Shown here piece by piece: positions 61,908-64,000 of a stretch of 64,000 bases of DNA. Source of the stretch: Mesorhizobium sp. GTDB lineage: Bacteria > Pseudomonadota > Alphaproteobacteria > Rhizobiales > Rhizobiaceae. The stretch spans positions 1-64,000 of the forward strand of contig SAQL01000035.1 in the NCBI GenBank assembly GCA_004020645.1, read 5' to 3'. Every line of letters starts with the position of its first letter. Position 1 is the first letter of the stretch. Position numbers and translations under genes: made by a program. Below the pieces are notes generated by a model. That model was given only the letters and a program-made list of their open reading frames with translations, searched no databases and had not been told where the DNA came from.

Positions 61908-63236
61908 TTGCACGCCTCAATCCTGACAAAGTACCGGGACCCCCGGCCGCCTTGGTATACCATCTATCCGACTGTGCCAGACTTCTCTGCGGCGGTTGGT
62001 GCTGACGATTATGAGGAATGGCTGAGGGGCCTCCCGGCCGACGAATCGGTGTCGCTCTATTTCCACATTCCGTTTTGCCGATCCATGTGCTGGTATTGCG
62101 GCTTCCCTACCGCGGTCACCCGTCGCAACGGCCCGATCCTTAATTATTTGGCGGTGCTGCGTCAGGAGATCAGTTTGGTGTCGGAGCAAGTGCGGCAAGG
62201 GCTGCCGGTGAGCGATGTGCATTTCGGCGGCGGAACGCCTCACCTTATCGGGCCAGCCGAGCACTTGGCGCTGATGGAATTTCTACGCCGCCACTTCGCT
62301 TTCAGCAAAACTGCTGCGATCGCCGTGGAGATCGATCCCCGAACGTTCACACCGGAAATGGCCGAAGCCTTGGCAGCTACCGGTGTCAACCGCGCGAGCA
62401 TCGGCGTGCAGAGCTTTGATCCCGATGTGCAAAAGGCGATCAATCGGATCCAGAGTAAGGTGCAGACGGCCGCTGCCGTCGAAAATCTCCGCCGGCATGG
62501 CGTTGGCCATATCAACTTCGATCTCATCTTCGGTCTCCCGAAACAGACTGTGCAGTCCTGCATCCAGACCGCGATGGCTGCGGTCGCCATGCGCCCCAAC
62601 CGGTTTGCGGTGTTCGGCTACGCGCATATTCCTTCCGTGATAAAGAATCAGCGCCTAATCGAGCAGGCAGGTCTACCGGACGGCGATGTTCGCGCCGAAC
62701 AGGCTGCAGCTGTCGCCGAGACACTGGTTGGCGCCGGCTACCGGGAGATCGGGCTCGATCATTTCGCTTTGCCGGACGACGAACTCGCGCTAGCGCAGAA
62801 GACCGGGCGCCTGCGGCGTAATTCGCTGGGATACTCGGCCGATACTTGCAAAACCGTGATCGGCTTCGGCGCGTCGGCTATTGGCCGAGTCGGCGAGGGG
62901 TACGTTCAGAACGAAGTAACACGGGATTCTTACGCCCGGCACATCGCAAGTGGACGTCTGGCGACATCAAAGGGCCACCGTCTGACCGACGATGATCGGG
63001 TGCGCGCAGCAATCATCGAGCGACTGATGTGCGATTTGGAGGCCGACGTGCCGACCATCTGTGCCGCCCACGAAATCGAACCAGCTCGTTTTCTCGATTC
63101 AGTTGAGCGTTTGGTGACGCTGGCTGAGGAGGGGATCGTGGACGTCGAAAACGGCTTCATCCGCGTGCGGCCGGAGCACCGCTTTGTTGTTCGCGCCGTT
63201 GCTGCTGCATTCGATGCTTTTCTCGCGAATCGATGA
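61908..63236 (+). CDS. hemN: Oxygen-independent coproporphyrinogen III oxidase-type radical SAM enzyme
   Basis: 442 residues. Radical-SAM cluster CRSMCWYC in LYFHIPFCRSMCWYCGFPTA, GGGTPHLI, the HemN start pattern KYRDPRPPWYTIYPTVPDF and GVQSFDPDVQKAINRIQ. The HemN_C domain lies at the end. It makes protoporphyrinogen IX precursors without oxygen, useful in the microaerobic nodule for haem of cytochrome oxidases and related proteins. The only start that fits is TTG at 61908; no strong ribosome-binding site. Confidence 0.9.
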   Translation: MHASILTKYRDPRPPWYTIYPTVPDFSAAVGADDYEEWLRGLPADESVSLYFHIPFCRSMCWYCGFPTAVTRRNGPILNYLAVLRQEISLVSEQVRQGLPVSDVHFGGGTPHLIGPAEHLALMEFLRRHFAFSKTAAIAVEIDPRTFTPEMAEALAATGVNRASIGVQSFDPDVQKAINRIQSKVQTAAAVENLRRHGVGHINFDLIFGLPKQTVQSCIQTAMAAVAMRPNRFAVFGYAHIPSVIKNQRLIEQAGLPDGDVRAEQAAAVAETLVGAGYREIGLDHFALPDDELALAQKTGRLRRNSLGYSADTCKTVIGFGASAIGRVGEGYVQNEVTRDSYARHIASGRLATSKGHRLTDDDRVRAAIIERLMCDLEADVPTICAAHEIEPARFLDSVERLVTLAEEGIVDVENGFIRVRPEHRFVVRAVAAAFDAFLANR

Positions 63237-63468
63237 GTTGAGGCCACGACTCGGAAGGCATCAGACCTTGTTTGGCGCTCGTCGGCATGGGCTCTCGCAG
63301 AAGACTCCGCAAGCGCATGCAGGGGACTTCCACTTGACGCCGCGTTTCCCATCATCTCGCCTGGGTGCGCTCGAAAGTCACAACTCGGAGCACGCTGCTC
63401 TCGGTGTGAGGCTGTGCTCTGCAAAGCACCGGTGATCCACCCTGTCCTTGGATAGCAGCTTGCTGGCG
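63237..63468. other. Convergent interval between hemN and the MFS gene
   Basis: 232 bp with no gene; it should contain terminators for both genes, but none is obvious. Confidence 0.3.
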
Positions 63469-64000
63469 TCATCTTGGAGGACGAGAAAAGATTGTCGAGG
63501 TACGGGTACGAATTGCCTCGGTCGTTCGTTCAATCGAAAGCACTGTCTGCGGAGGCAGCTCTCCTTCATGCAGTGACAGGAGATGCTGGCCGACTTCCTT
63601 ATCTGCTGCGGTGAGTCGATGATTTAGGCGGAGAAAGTCCATCCAGGTGGGGGTGCGGAATGTCTCCGTCCAAAGTGACGGTGTTTGCAGATTTCGCTGG
63701 AGCGTCCAGTTTCGTGCACCGGCACGGCTCTGGACGTGTCGCCGCGTGCGCATGTAGCCCAGAAAGGCCTCGATATTTTCCTCCGATATCAAATACTCGA
63801 CCTTGGCCACGATAGGGCCACTTCTGGGTTTCAGATCGAGAGCCACGTCCGGCGGATGAAAAACTGAACTTTCTTGATCCGTTTCTTCCCAGGGACGGAC
63901 CGGCAACACGATCCCCGCTGCTGCAACCAGCAACAGAGCGCCCGCGGCGCCCTCCAATGCTGAGGTCAAGGAATAGTTTTGCGCGACAGAACCCCAGATC
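63469..64000 (-). CDS. MFS efflux permease, C-terminal part, runs off right edge
   Basis: The frame enters from the right edge as IWGSVAQNYSLTSALEGAAG, then the last membrane helix (ALLLVAAAGIVLPVRPW) and the cytoplasmic tail typical of MFS_3 (PF05977) exporters: IVAKVEYLISEENIEAFLGY, RARNWTLQRNL-like and LNHRLTAADKEVGQHLLSLH. About 178 residues are visible. The left edge of the window holds the N-terminal part of a gene of the same family and orientation. Substrate unknown. Confidence 0.75.
   Translation of the reverse strand, partial: IWGSVAQNYSLTSALEGAAGALLLVAAAGIVLPVRPWEETDQESSVFHPPDVALDLKPRSGPIVAKVEYLISEENIEAFLGYMRTRRHVQSRAGARNWTLQRNLQTPSLWTETFRTPTWMDFLRLNHRLTAADKEVGQHLLSLHEGELPPQTVLSIERTTEAIRTRTSTIFSRPPR

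Noticed and set aside
1..64000. Window as a closed circle with one MFS gene across the junction
   Set aside because: Joining 64000 to 1 leaves out roughly 200 middle residues and the frames do not meet.
1..64000. tRNA or rRNA genes, island attachment site
   Set aside because: Nothing with a cloverleaf or a phe-tRNA 3' end repeat was seen by eye in this window.

Overview
The window reads as part of a Mesorhizobium-type symbiosis island (or sym plasmid) of a legume-nodulating alphaproteobacterium. It carries Nod-factor genes, a flavonoid-responsive nodD with nod boxes, symbiotic nitrogen-fixation regulators, a dicarboxylate carrier and a rhizobial (Rhc) type III secretion system. Between these lie decayed insertion sequences and gene fragments. 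The gene content points to Mesorhizobium: a LacI-family regulator next to a TIM-barrel sugar isomerase and nifA resembles the fixV/nifA2 locus described in M. loti R7A. The nod genes, however, are arranged as nodFE plus nodABCIJ plus nodH plus nodL. That set would give a sulfated, O-acetylated Nod factor with an unsaturated acyl chain, unlike the M. loti type where nodB sits apart. I do not name a species.

Layout. 0-3.9 kb: left-edge MFS gene with one frameshift, a fabH tail, an IS256-family remnant, cspA and a syrB-like gene. 3.9-12.8 kb: nodD pseudogenes, two nod boxes, a nodA remnant, nodFE and nodABCIJ-nodH. 12.8-21.3 kb: dctA with a sigma-54 promoter and a NifA-type upstream site, a fixV-like gene, the isomerase gene, intact nodD with nod box, an IS481 remnant, another nodD pseudogene with nod box, a short NifA without its GAF domain, and nodL. 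21.3-24.9 kb: broken genes (HExxH protein, Abi-like tail, TolC family), a mucR homologue and an orphan nod box. 24.9-46.1 kb: the T3SS. One operon is nopC-nopA-y4yQ-rhcV-y4yS. A second is nopB-rhcJ-nolU-rhcL-rhcN-y4yJ-rhcQRSTU. rhcC1 and nopX are transcribed the other way, and nopP and a XopP-like effector lie inside the cluster. 47.1-52.3 kb: an ArsR-like regulator, glyA (frameshifted), metK, an adenosine-kinase-like gene (frameshifted) and tdh, suggesting C1/S-adenosylmethionine supply. 53.6-58.7 kb: ttsI under a nod box and a tts-like box, rhcC2, y4xK and an acyltransferase. 58.7-64 kb: a frameshifted porin, a small membrane protein, hemN, and the C-terminal end of an MFS gene of the same family as the left-edge fragment.

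Regulatory logic that can be read from the DNA: flavonoid-NodD acts through nod boxes on the nod operons and on ttsI. TtsI then acts through tts boxes in front of nopB, nopX, nopC, nopP, the XopP-like gene and probably ttsI itself. Separately, a 64-bp motif repeated with identical internal spacing in front of both the isomerase gene and nifA is a good candidate FixV operator. The most interesting structural theme is a repeated 'nodD 5' end plus nod box' cassette present four times: one copy is intact and three are decayed, two of them sharing the same lost start codon.
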